The notes under the pieces: generated by a model | What the model saw: only the letters and a program-made list of their open reading frames with translations | What the model was told of the DNA's origin: nothing | Database searches by the model: none | Source: an uncultured Allobosea sp. | Lineage (GTDB): Bacteria > Pseudomonadota > Alphaproteobacteria > Rhizobiales > Beijerinckiaceae | Direction: 5' to 3' | Length of the DNA stretch: 47,500 nucleotides | NCBI RefSeq assembly: GCF_945957345.1 | Contig: NZ_CAMFKW010000040.1 | Location: 1 to 47,500 of the forward strand | Shown here: one piece after another, positions 27,044-34,687 of the stretch | How the letters are laid out: each line of letters begins with the position of its first letter | How positions within the stretch are numbered: the stretch's first letter is position 1 | Made by a program: the position numbers and the translations under genes

Positions 27044-27123
27044 GACACGGCCCTCCCCTGATGGACGGGGTCGGAAGCGCCGTAGATGGCGCGCCAGATG
27101 GCGGGGAAGGTATCGATGTCCAT
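27040..27123 (-). CDS. Putative 27-residue coupled small ORF
   Basis: An ATG at 27123 with AGGAAAGGA upstream opens a 27-codon frame (MDIDTFPAIWRAIYGASDPV and seven more residues) whose TGA overlaps the GTG of the ATPase gene by 4 nt. The overlap and the ribosome site suggest translation, possibly to couple the ATPase. There is no recognisable function, and it could be chance. Confidence 0.4.
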   Translation of the reverse strand: MDIDTFPAIWRAIYGASDPVHQGRAVS

Positions 27124-27164
27124 GGTCTGTCCTTTCCTATGAGAGAGTGAGAGGCCCGGCGCGG

Positions 27165-28049
27165 TCATGGCCGGGGTTTGTCCAATCGAGCGGCCGGCGC
27201 CGGCAGCACAGCCGCGGTACAGGTCTCGAAGCGTCGCCAGGGGTCGGCACAGGTCGCGCCGATCGCCGCGACCGCGGCATGGCGTGCCTTGACGGCGTCG
27301 AGCACCGCACGCCGGCGCGCGACCTCGCGATCGAGATCGTCCTTCTCGGCGGCGAGAGCCTTGGCGAGGCTCGCCAGCGTCAGACCGGCCGCGCCGCGAT
27401 CCCGCAGCGCACCGATGATGGAGTTCAGCGTCGCGGCATCGCTGGCGAGGAGCTGCTTGCGCAGATCGAGCGGCAGACGCGACAAGGCCTCCAGACCATG
27501 GGCCAGGCCCGAATGCGGATTCGTTGTCTCAGCCGCCAGCGTGACCAGCCAGTCGAGGCGCGCCAGGCGCTCAGCCGCCGGCAGATCGCCCAGCAGGCGG
27601 ACCATGTCCTTCAGCGCCGCGACGCGGTCGCCCCGAACCAGAGCGGGAGTGTCGAAGCTGAGCCGGCCCAGCCACGACAGCGTGTTGTCCGGAACGGGAT
27701 TGCGCACCACCTCGGCGACGAGGCTCAGCGCCTGCGCACCGACGGCGGCGCCGGCGAGCAAGTCATCCTGAGCCATCCGGTCCGCATCGGGCAAATGCGC
27801 TCGAACCACCCGCGCCAGCCGCGCATCAGCGGCATTGACGAGATTGTAGCCGGCCACCGGCAAGAGGCCGATGGCTCCCACCGCCAGCGTTGCCCCCAGC
27901 AGCACATGCGGCAGCCCCGCGCGCCAGAGGCGCAAGGCCAGCCTTTCAAGGCGGCCGCGATCGGCATCGTCCGGCTCGGAGATACGATCCCAGGCGGGAA
28001 CGCTCTCCTCGAGTTCGCGGATCCGCCGATCGAGGTCCTCTTTGGCCAC
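27165..28049 (-). CDS. Hypothetical membrane-anchored protein
   Basis: A 294-residue protein of unknown function. A charged N-terminus (EDLDRRIRELEESVPAWD) is followed by a probable transmembrane segment at about residues 47-72 (LPHVLLGATLAVGAIGLLPV). The rest is mostly Ala-, Leu- and Arg-rich helix, including a coiled-coil-like EKDDLDREVARRRAVLDAV near the C-terminus. It begins at a GTG 1 nt after the stop of the ParA-like gene, so the two are probably made together. Confidence 0.65.
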   Translation of the reverse strand: MAKEDLDRRIRELEESVPAWDRISEPDDADRGRLERLALRLWRAGLPHVLLGATLAVGAIGLLPVAGYNLVNAADARLARVVRAHLPDADRMAQDDLLAGAAVGAQALSLVAEVVRNPVPDNTLSWLGRLSFDTPALVRGDRVAALKDMVRLLGDLPAAERLARLDWLVTLAAETTNPHSGLAHGLEALSRLPLDLRKQLLASDAATLNSIIGALRDRGAAGLTLASLAKALAAEKDDLDREVARRRAVLDAVKARHAAVAAIGATCADPWRRFETCTAAVLPAPAARLDKPRP

Positions 28050-28050
28050 G

Positions 28051-28917
28051 TCACGCCCTCCCGGTCGCGGCGTTCAGCGCGTCACCGAAGGACTGGGCCT
28101 GAGCCCGCAGCCATCGGGCGATGAACAGCTGAATCGGGCGCTCGAACACGCCGACGGCGTCCTGCCGATCCTCTTCATCCACGATCTTGCCGAAGCGCCC
28201 GAACGCGATGTCGGCGAAGGTCAGGCCATAACCGACCGCCTCGTCCGACCAGCGCGGGCCAGCGTCCTGCATCTCGATCTCGATCACGCCGCAGGACAGC
28301 ATCTCGGCTCGCGCCCGCTTCGCGAGCCAATGCCCGAACTGGCCCGTGCGGCCCTGACCGGCATTCCGGACCGCGATCACCGCCATGTCGTCGGTCTTGA
28401 CCTTCGTCACGAAGCGGTAGGCGTTGTTCTGCACGAAGGTCGACAGCGTGAGCGGCCGGACCACGACGAGCCGGATGCCCATTCCGGCGAGGACGCGGGC
28501 GTACTCGGGCAGGAAGGCCCGCATCGCGGTCTCGTCGCGTGCACCGCAATCGATCACCGCGTGATCGAACTCGCCCGTCGCGATCCGCTCGCCGATATAT
28601 TCGAGCTGGCCGGTCCACTCGACCTGGTTGAGATCGATGAACTCGGAGGCCCCAACCATTTTCATGGTGCGGTTGGCGCTGTCGGTCTCCCCGACCAGGA
28701 CCTTCTTCGACGCGTCCTCGCCGTCGGTCAGGGTATAGTAGAGGATCTCGGCGATCCGGCTCTTGCCGACTCCGCCCTTGTTTTCCAACACGAGCGCGAC
28801 GACCTTGGCGAAGACCGTGCCGCGGCTCTGCTGGAGAAGCTCCTGATTGGAGGGCACGCGGGCCGTCTCTTGATCGACCGCCGGCAGCGGCGGCTTCTTG
28901 CTGGTATTGCTCGACAT
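28051..28917 (-). CDS. ParA-like partition ATPase
   Basis: A 288-residue deviant-Walker ATPase. KGGVGKS with a following Arg is at about residues 47-53 (LVLENKGGVGKSRIAEILYY), and FDHAVIDCGARDE is the second conserved strand with its acid. Such proteins move or stabilise plasmids and integrative elements, often with a partner that binds a nearby DNA site. I chose the ATG at 28917 because GAGGAGAACC lies 3 nt upstream; a longer frame begins at 28962 but overlaps the previous gene. The palindrome cluster at 29561-29610 is a candidate centromere-like or operator site. No ParB-type gene is seen next to it. Confidence 0.82.
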   Translation of the reverse strand: MSSNTSKKPPLPAVDQETARVPSNQELLQQSRGTVFAKVVALVLENKGGVGKSRIAEILYYTLTDGEDASKKVLVGETDSANRTMKMVGASEFIDLNQVEWTGQLEYIGERIATGEFDHAVIDCGARDETAMRAFLPEYARVLAGMGIRLVVVRPLTLSTFVQNNAYRFVTKVKTDDMAVIAVRNAGQGRTGQFGHWLAKRARAEMLSCGVIEIEMQDAGPRWSDEAVGYGLTFADIAFGRFGKIVDEEDRQDAVGVFERPIQLFIARWLRAQAQSFGDALNAATGRA

Positions 28918-28958
28918 GAAGGTTCTCCTCGGCGGCTGGTTGATGAGAGAAGGAGACG

Positions 28959-29480
28959 TCACCGCAGCCGCTTCGGCGCTGCGTCATCCGAGGTGTCGTC
29001 AGGCTGAGAGCGCGAAACGGTTCGCTCCGGCACCGTCCGCCCGATGAGGGGCGCGAGCGGCTCGCCGCTCGCCACCGGCACATTGTTCTGGGCCGCGTCG
29101 CCGGCCTTCGGCAGGTCCGTAATGGCCACGATGCGGCTGCCGACCCGACGGAAGCCGAGAGCGGCCAGCCTGACGTCGTACTTGCCGCTTAAGAGGCGCG
29201 ACCGGTACTGCCGGACCGACTCCCCCGAAAGCTCGTCGAAGCAGGACGCTGCTCGCAGCTTCACGGCGATGTCGTCATAGGCAGCCTTGGTCGCGCCCTT
29301 CCCGCGCCCCTTGCTCGCCACGACGAGCACCTCGATCTCCTGCAGCGCCGAAGCGACGACCTGCCAGACATAAGCCGGCTTAAAGGTCCGGCTGTCGGCC
29401 ACGGCACGCGCCTCCTTGGCCAAGGCGGCCCGGATCGCATCCATGGTTCGAGGCTCAGGCGCGTCGTTCTCGTCAGACAT
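28959..29480 (-). CDS. Small basic protein, putative DNA-binding partner of the ParA-like ATPase
   Basis: A 173-residue protein. The stretch SGESVRQYRSRLLSGKYDVR resembles a DNA-binding helix pair, and the C-terminus is charged. It is the first gene of the leftward cluster and starts about 80 nt from the GATAC palindromes. Position suggests a DNA-binding partner or autoregulator, but I do not recognise a family. Confidence 0.6.
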   Translation of the reverse strand: MSDENDAPEPRTMDAIRAALAKEARAVADSRTFKPAYVWQVVASALQEIEVLVVASKGRGKGATKAAYDDIAVKLRAASCFDELSGESVRQYRSRLLSGKYDVRLAALGFRRVGSRIVAITDLPKAGDAAQNNVPVASGEPLAPLIGRTVPERTVSRSQPDDTSDDAAPKRLR

Positions 29481-29560
29481 GATGCCCTCTTTCAGCCTTT
29501 TAACGTTCTCATAGATTCGTATTCATTGGTAATTGTAATTCTCATGTAATTGCATTGAAC

Positions 29561-29610
29561 AGATACGTATCTGTTAATACCAAGATACGACCTGATACGT
29601 ATCGCGATAC
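29561..29610. repeat. GATAC palindrome cluster (operator or partition site candidate)
   Basis: AGATACGTATCT (29561-29572) and GATACGTATC (29594-29603) are perfect palindromes whose centres are 32 bp apart. GTATCGCGATAC (29599-29610) is a third, overlapping one. Another GATAC is at 29584. The GATAC units start at 29562, 29584, 29594 and 29606, about 22, 10 and 12 bp apart, close to whole helical turns. This suggests cooperative binding of a protein, perhaps the 173-residue gene product or the ParA partner. Confidence 0.65.
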
Positions 29611-29680
29611 TATCGCATATACTTGAATTACAATTTGATCATGATCTGATTTGATTTCATAAAAGGGGCAAGTCCGGCCC

Positions 29681-29734
29681 GTGTTAACTGGAAACCAGCA
29701 ACACGACTTCCTTGCCAAGGGGGCACCGCCCCCT
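29681..29734 (+). other. oriT-like region
   Basis: Two hairpins lie just upstream of mobC: an outer GTGTT/AACAC pair enclosing CTGG-AAA-CCAG (29681-29704), and AGGGGGC-ACC-GCCCCCT (29718-29734). Between them is CTTGCCAAGG. Inverted repeats beside relaxase genes are typical of transfer origins, so this is a reasonable oriT call. The nick site cannot be fixed. Confidence 0.5.
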
Positions 29735-29803
29735 GTGGAACCCCTAACCCAGCAGAGCCGGGTGCGCCCTTCGGCGCCGGCTTCGCCGAGATCGGAGATC
29801 GAG

Positions 29804-30175
29804 ATGAGCGAGAAGAACCGCTTCCCCCACCTGGTCGCGTTCCGGGTCGATGAGCCCACGCACACCAAGCTGACGACCGTGGCCGAGGTCGTCGGCATGC
29901 CGGTCGGCATCTGGGTCCGGGCCTTGGTGCTGAAGGCCGTGGATTCGCAGATGCGGGCACCGAAGGTTCGGCGCGCTGCGGCGAACGCCGTCCAGCTCGA
30001 CGCCATCCTGGAGGAACTCAAGGCCCAGGGCCGCAACCTCAACCAGATCGCGCGAGCCGCGAACGGCAATCCTAGCACCGCGCAGATCGCGGCGGATGTC
30101 GCGATGATGCGGGCGGCACTGGAGGCGCTGATCACGCGCATCCTGGACCTGCTGCACATCGAGGACGATGCCTGA
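29804..30175 (+). CDS. MobC-like mobilisation accessory protein
   Basis: A 123-residue protein beginning MSEKNRFPHLVAFRVDEPTH, then VVGMPVGIWVRALVLKAV and a C-terminal block with LNQIARAANGNPSTAQI. This is the pattern of relaxosome accessory proteins, which help the relaxase open the origin. The stop overlaps the relaxase ATG by one base (TGATG). It is transcribed away from the oriT-like region. Confidence 0.78.
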   Translation: MSEKNRFPHLVAFRVDEPTHTKLTTVAEVVGMPVGIWVRALVLKAVDSQMRAPKVRRAAANAVQLDAILEELKAQGRNLNQIARAANGNPSTAQIAADVAMMRAALEALITRILDLLHIEDDA

Positions 30176-31848
30176 TGTATATCGAGACGATACCGCGCCG
30201 GCTCGGCGGGCTCGGCCGGCATCTGACGGATACCGGACGAGGCTCGAACGAATGCGTCCTCGTGCGTTCGGACCTCAGTAGGGATGTTCCCGAGGACGTG
30301 ACGCTGGCGCTGCGCGTGCTGGCCGCCCCTGCCCGCCGGATTCGCCGCATGAAGCGGGACATCGTGCACATCGTAGTCTCGCCGGAGCGAAGACTCAGCT
30401 CCGACGAGATCGAGCAGGTTCTCCGCACGATCGAGGCCGAATACGGTATCCCCGAAGGCAGCGCCCGTCTGGTCGTAGAACACCAGAAGGGTGACCGCGC
30501 ACACCACTTCCACGTCGCCTTCTCGATGGCTTCGGAAGTTGACGGCAAGGCTCTGCGCTTCTGGCGGTCCGGAGATCGCGACGAGATGCTCGCCCGCCGT
30601 CTCGAAATCGAGCTCGGCGAAGCGCTTCAGCCGAGCACGAGGGTGGATCGGACCGTCGAGTTGCTGCGCGAGCGTGGGCGGGATGACCTCGCCGAGCTTG
30701 CGGCTCAGGGACCTGTGGCCGAGAAGGGCCTGCGCCAGTCGAAGGCCGAAGTCCGGCAGGATAAGCGGCTCGGCGTCGATTCCGAACTGATCAATGCGCG
30801 CGTCCTGTATGCCTGGCGACAGGCTGGGGGCGATCTCGCGCTTCTGCGCGAGGAACTCGAAGGTGCCGGGTTCCGCCTCGCGGCCGGAGACAAGCGTATC
30901 GCCGGCGTACCGATCGTTCAGCTCATCGACAGCGAGACACTGAAATCGACCAGCCTGACGCGCTATCTCAATCGCCTGCGGGTGAACGGCGACGGGCCGC
31001 GCATCCGGGAGGTTGCGGTCGGCGCGAGCATGGGTGAACTGCCCGCCATGGACGACGTGAAGGCGCGGCTTCGAAACGACGCTCCGCAGCGCAGCGCCGA
31101 AGCCGTGCTCACAGAATACGACAGGCTGGTCGCCGAGATGGAGGCCGATGGCGAACGTGAGGAGGCAATCAAGGCCGGGAAGGGACGAGCCCGCCTCGCT
31201 GCCCGTCTGTCGGCGGAAGAACGTGATGACTTGCGGGCTCGTCAGATGAAGGTTCGAGGCCGGTACCGCCAGCGCGATCGCATCCGGAGGGCCCGCGTCA
31301 ACCGCGGGTTCATCGCCGCAAAACTCTTCGCAGGCCGCGAGATCCGGAAGGCCGTATTCTACATGGTCGCGGTTGGCGTGCTCGCGACCGGCGCCGGCCT
31401 GATCCCCGCGCTCGCCGCGGCCGGCATCGCCGTGGCTACCATCCCAAGCTACGCGAGCGCGAAGCGCCTGCGCATCGCCGCCGATCAGGCAGCGATCGTG
31501 GAGCGGTCCGAGATGGCCCAGGCGGTTCGGGAGGAGAGCCAGCGCTTCTTCCGCGAGCGTGCCGTCGCCAGGCGGATCGCCGAGCAACAGGATCTCGCGA
31601 GGAAGGCACGCATGCGAGCCGAGCAAGCCAACCTTCAACGCCGGGCGCAGGCCGACCTCTTGCTTCAGCAGCAGAACTTCCAGCGGCTGCGCCAGCAGGC
31701 GCAACAGGAGGATCAGGCCCGACGGCGCGCCGCCCTGAACAGGCTCCCACATAGCCCCGGAGGACAGGGTCCGATCGGCACCGGGCAACATCCACGGGCT
31801 CGACCTACCGCGCGACAGAGACCACGGGGCCGAGATATCGAGCGGTAG
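30175..31848 (+). CDS. Relaxase/mobilisation nuclease
   Basis: A 557-residue relaxase. The metal-binding histidine motif is AHHFHVAF at about residues 109-116, preceded by MKRDIVHIVVSPERRL. The region at about 395-430 is hydrophobic and probably membrane-inserted. The C-terminus is Gln- and Arg-rich with a long coiled-coil-like stretch. Relaxases nick oriT and lead the strand during transfer. The catalytic Tyr is not obvious near the N-terminus (Tyr2 is the only early one), so the class is left open. Confidence 0.8.
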   Translation: MYIETIPRRLGGLGRHLTDTGRGSNECVLVRSDLSRDVPEDVTLALRVLAAPARRIRRMKRDIVHIVVSPERRLSSDEIEQVLRTIEAEYGIPEGSARLVVEHQKGDRAHHFHVAFSMASEVDGKALRFWRSGDRDEMLARRLEIELGEALQPSTRVDRTVELLRERGRDDLAELAAQGPVAEKGLRQSKAEVRQDKRLGVDSELINARVLYAWRQAGGDLALLREELEGAGFRLAAGDKRIAGVPIVQLIDSETLKSTSLTRYLNRLRVNGDGPRIREVAVGASMGELPAMDDVKARLRNDAPQRSAEAVLTEYDRLVAEMEADGEREEAIKAGKGRARLAARLSAEERDDLRARQMKVRGRYRQRDRIRRARVNRGFIAAKLFAGREIRKAVFYMVAVGVLATGAGLIPALAAAGIAVATIPSYASAKRLRIAADQAAIVERSEMAQAVREESQRFFRERAVARRIAEQQDLARKARMRAEQANLQRRAQADLLLQQQNFQRLRQQAQQEDQARRRAALNRLPHSPGGQGPIGTGQHPRARPTARQRPRGRDIER

Positions 31849-32219
31849 GCAGCTGCCAACCGCCCTCGCCGCTTGATCGCGGCGCCCGTCGTCTGTATTG
31901 TCTTTTTGTATCAGCCAGATCATCCGGATCGCATCCGTTGAATATCAGGCTGATATCTTCCTCCTATTTTCCGCGTGCGGGTCGTCCACCCGACTTAAGA
32001 CAGTATGGCGGAAATTTCCCTTATAAATCAGCGCGAGGACATCAGGCTCAGTCCAAGCTGGTCAGAGTCCTCGTTGTGAAGGCGACGGGATCGGTGCGCC
32101 ACGGGACTAACCCGTTCTCGCGGGAGTGCGCTGCGGCGCGGTCATCGCTGAGATTTAGACTGTGAGGCGCAGCATCCGAGGATTTCGGGGTCGTTTCCTC
32201 CTGATCTTCGGAGGTTTCC
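31849..32219. other. Intergenic, relaxase to integrase remnant
   Basis: This 371-base stretch has no recognisable gene. It holds the palindrome ATATCAGGCTGATAT (31942-31956) and, at 31868-31884, a short CGCCGC/GCGGCG hairpin without a good T run. The last 60 bases resemble the leader of IS91-associated recombinase genes. Confidence 0.5.
31942..31956. promoter_or_regulatory. 15-bp palindrome
   Basis: ATATCAGGCTGATAT is a palindrome with one central base. A further TATCAGCC lies about 30 bases upstream (31909). It could be an operator. No regulator gene is next to it. Confidence 0.35.
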
Positions 32220-32435
32220 ATGATCGATTCCGTCACCGTCACTCCGCGGCGTCAGCGGATGATCGAGGACATGACCATCCGCCAGTTCGGCGAGCACACG
32301 CAGCGCGATTATATCCGGCAGGTCCGTGAGTTCACGGCCTTCCTCGGCGTGCCGCCGGATCGGGCCGGCCCGGAGGATCTGCGCCGCTACCAGCTGCGTC
32401 TGGCTTCGCTCGGCGCGAGCATAGGGGCCAATTTA
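32220..32435 (+). pseudogene. Truncated tyrosine recombinase (N-terminal SAM-like domain only)
   Basis: The first 70 residues (MIDSVTVTPRRQRMIEDMTI, then RDYIRQVREFTAFLGVPPD and EDLRRYQLRLASLGAS) are the core-binding domain of the tyrosine recombinases that accompany IS91-like elements. After LASLGAS the frame runs into unrelated sequence and stops at 32559-32561. The catalytic domain with its Arg-His-Arg-Tyr set is absent, so the gene is inactive. It marks a past insertion and deletion in the element. Confidence 0.75.
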
Positions 32436-32572
32436 CGCCTTCGACGAGCGCCACCCACCTGCGTAGATGAACTAGATAAAAGACAGCCGAGTCCCGGAAC
32501 CCAGTTTCGGGAACCCCCGGGAATTGAGCCGAGAGAGCCGTTCCGGGTCATGCGAGCCTGAGCGGATTTTCG

Positions 32573-33031
32573 ATGACGAGGAAGAATGGGGCGGATGACA
32601 CCGCCCGGGACGAGGCGCGCCCGACGGACGCGGATCTCAAGCGCTACCAGCGCAGCTACCGGATGAGCGCGGACGAGCCCGCGAGGTTCTACCTCCTGTG
32701 GCAGGAGGCCATGACGCATGCCCTCCTGCTGGAACAGCAGCCGGAGCGGACCTATCCGGAGCAGGACGGCCTGACCGGATTGCAGCTGGCGGAAGGGGCG
32801 CGAGCGGCCGCGCGCTTCTTCGCCTTCATGCTGGCCGAGGCGCCGGCGCGCGAGGAGGCGCATTTCGAGCGCAAGATCATGGTCTATGAGGCCATGGTTC
32901 TCGACGGGGACGAGATCCGGCGGTCTCGCACGTCCGCGATGATCGAAGCCGCGATGCAGCAGGACGCGCGCGAGCTCGGCATCAGCCTGATCAAGGTGCC
33001 GCTGGAGCCTGGCTCCCCGGGCCGGCACTGA
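32573..33031 (+). CDS. Hypothetical protein
   Basis: A 152-residue, mostly helical protein of unknown function. It is rich in Ala, Arg and Glu, including DLKRYQRSYRMSADEPARFY and ERKIMVYEAMVLDGDEIRRS. Its stop is 10 nt before the exonuclease gene, so the two are probably co-transcribed. I do not recognise a family. Confidence 0.6.
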   Translation: MTRKNGADDTARDEARPTDADLKRYQRSYRMSADEPARFYLLWQEAMTHALLLEQQPERTYPEQDGLTGLQLAEGARAAARFFAFMLAEAPAREEAHFERKIMVYEAMVLDGDEIRRSRTSAMIEAAMQQDARELGISLIKVPLEPGSPGRH

Positions 33032-33041
33032 GGGCGCGGCG

Positions 33042-34448
33042 ATGAGCTTCCTGTTCTACGACCTGGAAACCTCCGGCCTGGCCCCGGCCTGGAACGTGCC
33101 GCTGCAGGCGGCCTTCGTGGCGACCGGTGACGATCTCGTGCCCTCGCGCGAGACCGTGCTGCGGGCGCGGCTTCCCGCCCATGTGGTGCCAAGCCCGGAC
33201 GCGCTCGTCGTCACCGGCCTCGATCCCGACAGGATCGAGGCCGAACCACTGTCGCAGCTCGAACTGATGCGGGCGATCGCCGGTGTCATCGCGGAGGCGT
33301 CGCCCGCGACGATCCTCGGCTTCAACACCATCGCCTATGACGAGGAGGTGCTGCGGCACGGGTTTTTCCAGACGTTGCTCCCGCCCTATCCGACCTCGAT
33401 GCCGGGCTATCAGCGCGCCGACGTGCTGATCATGCTGCGCGCCCTCACGATGCTCGCGCCCGACGTCGTCACCATACCCATAACTCCGGAGGGCAAGCCG
33501 ACGCTGCGGCTGGGGCCGGTCTGCCGCGCCAACGGCATCGTCCTCGACGAGGCCGATGCGCATGACGCGCTGAATGACGTCCAGGCCACCATCGCGCTGT
33601 TCAGAGTGCTGCGCGAGCGCGCGCCGGCCATCGTCGCGGCGATGTTGGCCAATGCCCACAAGAGCGGCCCGGCCGGGCTGCTCGCTCGACCCGAGCCCAT
33701 CGGCCTCGGGCTCTTCGGCGGCATGATCCCGGCCGGCGGCGTCATGCAGGTGCCGGGCAACGGCGCGTCCTGGGCCGTCGCTGATCTCTCGATCGATCCG
33801 GGCTATCTCGATGCCACGCCGGAACAGCTCGGCGAGCTCCTGTTCGCCAAAGGCGAGCGCCCGATCCGGCTGGTCAAGACCAATGCGCAGCCGATCCTGT
33901 TGCCCTGGGAGATGGTGGCCCACGCCGCTCGTGGCGAGATACCATCAGTGGCGCAGTGCCATGTGCGCCTGGCACGGATCCGGGGCCATGCGCGCTTCCG
34001 CGACAACCTCGCGGTCGCTCTCGCAGGCCGCTTCTCCGGCAAGGAGCCCAGCCCCTGGCCGGACGCCAACCTGTATAGCGGCGGCTTCATCAGCCGCGAG
34101 GACGCGATGACCTCGCGGCGCTGGCACGAGGTCGCCTGGGACCAGCGCGTTCGGCTCGGCCGGGACTGTCTCGGCGATGTCCGGCTCAAGGCCTTCGCCA
34201 ACCGCTGGGCCTGGCTCGAGGCTCCCGAGGTTCTCTCGGCGTCCGAACGCGAGAAGGGTGCAGCCTGGCAGGGCCATCGCCTCGAGCCCGGGGAGGAGGT
34301 GCCGTGGCTGACGCGGCCGGCGGCGCTGCGGCGCATCACCATGCTCCGGGCCGGACTCAGCTTGGCCGAGCAGGATCGGCACCGCCAGCTCGACGCGATC
34401 GAGCGCTGGCTCCAGGGGCGCGGCCTGAGGCTGCCTCGGGCCGCGTAG
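33042..34448 (+). CDS. Exonuclease I (SbcB)-like DEDDh exonuclease
   Basis: A 468-residue protein with the DEDDh catalytic set: Asp7 and Glu9 in FLFYDLETSGL, Asp100 in ILGFNTIAYDEE, and His174/Asp179 in ADAHDALNDV. The layout, including HGFFQTLLPPYP and RADVLIMLRALTMLAP, fits exodeoxyribonuclease I, which degrades single-stranded DNA 3' to 5' (E. coli SbcB, 475 residues). An accessory copy on a mobile element might act in single-strand processing after transfer. It is followed by a strong hairpin. Confidence 0.85.
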   Translation: MSFLFYDLETSGLAPAWNVPLQAAFVATGDDLVPSRETVLRARLPAHVVPSPDALVVTGLDPDRIEAEPLSQLELMRAIAGVIAEASPATILGFNTIAYDEEVLRHGFFQTLLPPYPTSMPGYQRADVLIMLRALTMLAPDVVTIPITPEGKPTLRLGPVCRANGIVLDEADAHDALNDVQATIALFRVLRERAPAIVAAMLANAHKSGPAGLLARPEPIGLGLFGGMIPAGGVMQVPGNGASWAVADLSIDPGYLDATPEQLGELLFAKGERPIRLVKTNAQPILLPWEMVAHAARGEIPSVAQCHVRLARIRGHARFRDNLAVALAGRFSGKEPSPWPDANLYSGGFISREDAMTSRRWHEVAWDQRVRLGRDCLGDVRLKAFANRWAWLEAPEVLSASEREKGAAWQGHRLEPGEEVPWLTRPAALRRITMLRAGLSLAEQDRHRQLDAIERWLQGRGLRLPRAA

Positions 34449-34464
34449 GGCATCCAAACGAAAG

Positions 34465-34491
34465 ACCCCGCCGGGACGAACCCGGCGGGGT
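34465..34491 (+). terminator. Stem-loop terminator after the exonuclease gene
   Basis: A perfect 11-bp stem (ACCCCGCCGGG with CCCGGCGGGGT) and 5-nt loop begins 17 nt after the exonuclease stop. No T run follows, so it may work with Rho or as an mRNA end. Confidence 0.65.
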
Positions 34492-34597
34492 GAAGTCTGG
34501 GAGGAAACGCCCAACGGGCATGGTCGTATATTGCGGCGCAACATCGTCAGTGTGAAGGATTGACCTGCCCAAATCGTCGGCAGCCGTGCCTGAATAA

Positions 34598-34687
34598 GGG
34601 GCTCCCGCACGGGGCCCTTTCTGGATTCCGGGGAACGGAGGGGAAACGCGGCCAGATGGTCGTAACCCCAACTGAAAGTTCCAGGAC
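34598..34687 (+). promoter_or_regulatory. Array leader element 1
   Basis: GGGC-T-CCC-GCAC-GGG-GCCC forms a hairpin starting 90 nt before the ATG at 34688. It is followed by CTTTCTGGATTCC, the small hairpin GGCC-AGAT-GGTC and ACCCC (34665-34669). This is one of seven such leaders in the array. Confidence 0.6.

Larger units (their letters stand above)
29481..29803. other. AT-rich control region of the mobile element
   Basis: This 323-base region separates the leftward maintenance cluster from the rightward mobilisation genes. It holds the GATAC palindrome cluster (29561-29610) and an oriT-like repeat region (29681-29734). It is much richer in A and T than the flanks. Confidence 0.7.

Noticed and set aside
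29542..31923. A 793-codon minus-strand frame opposite mobC and the relaxase
   Set aside because: Antisense shadow; no recognisable domain, and the plus strand has motif-bearing genes.
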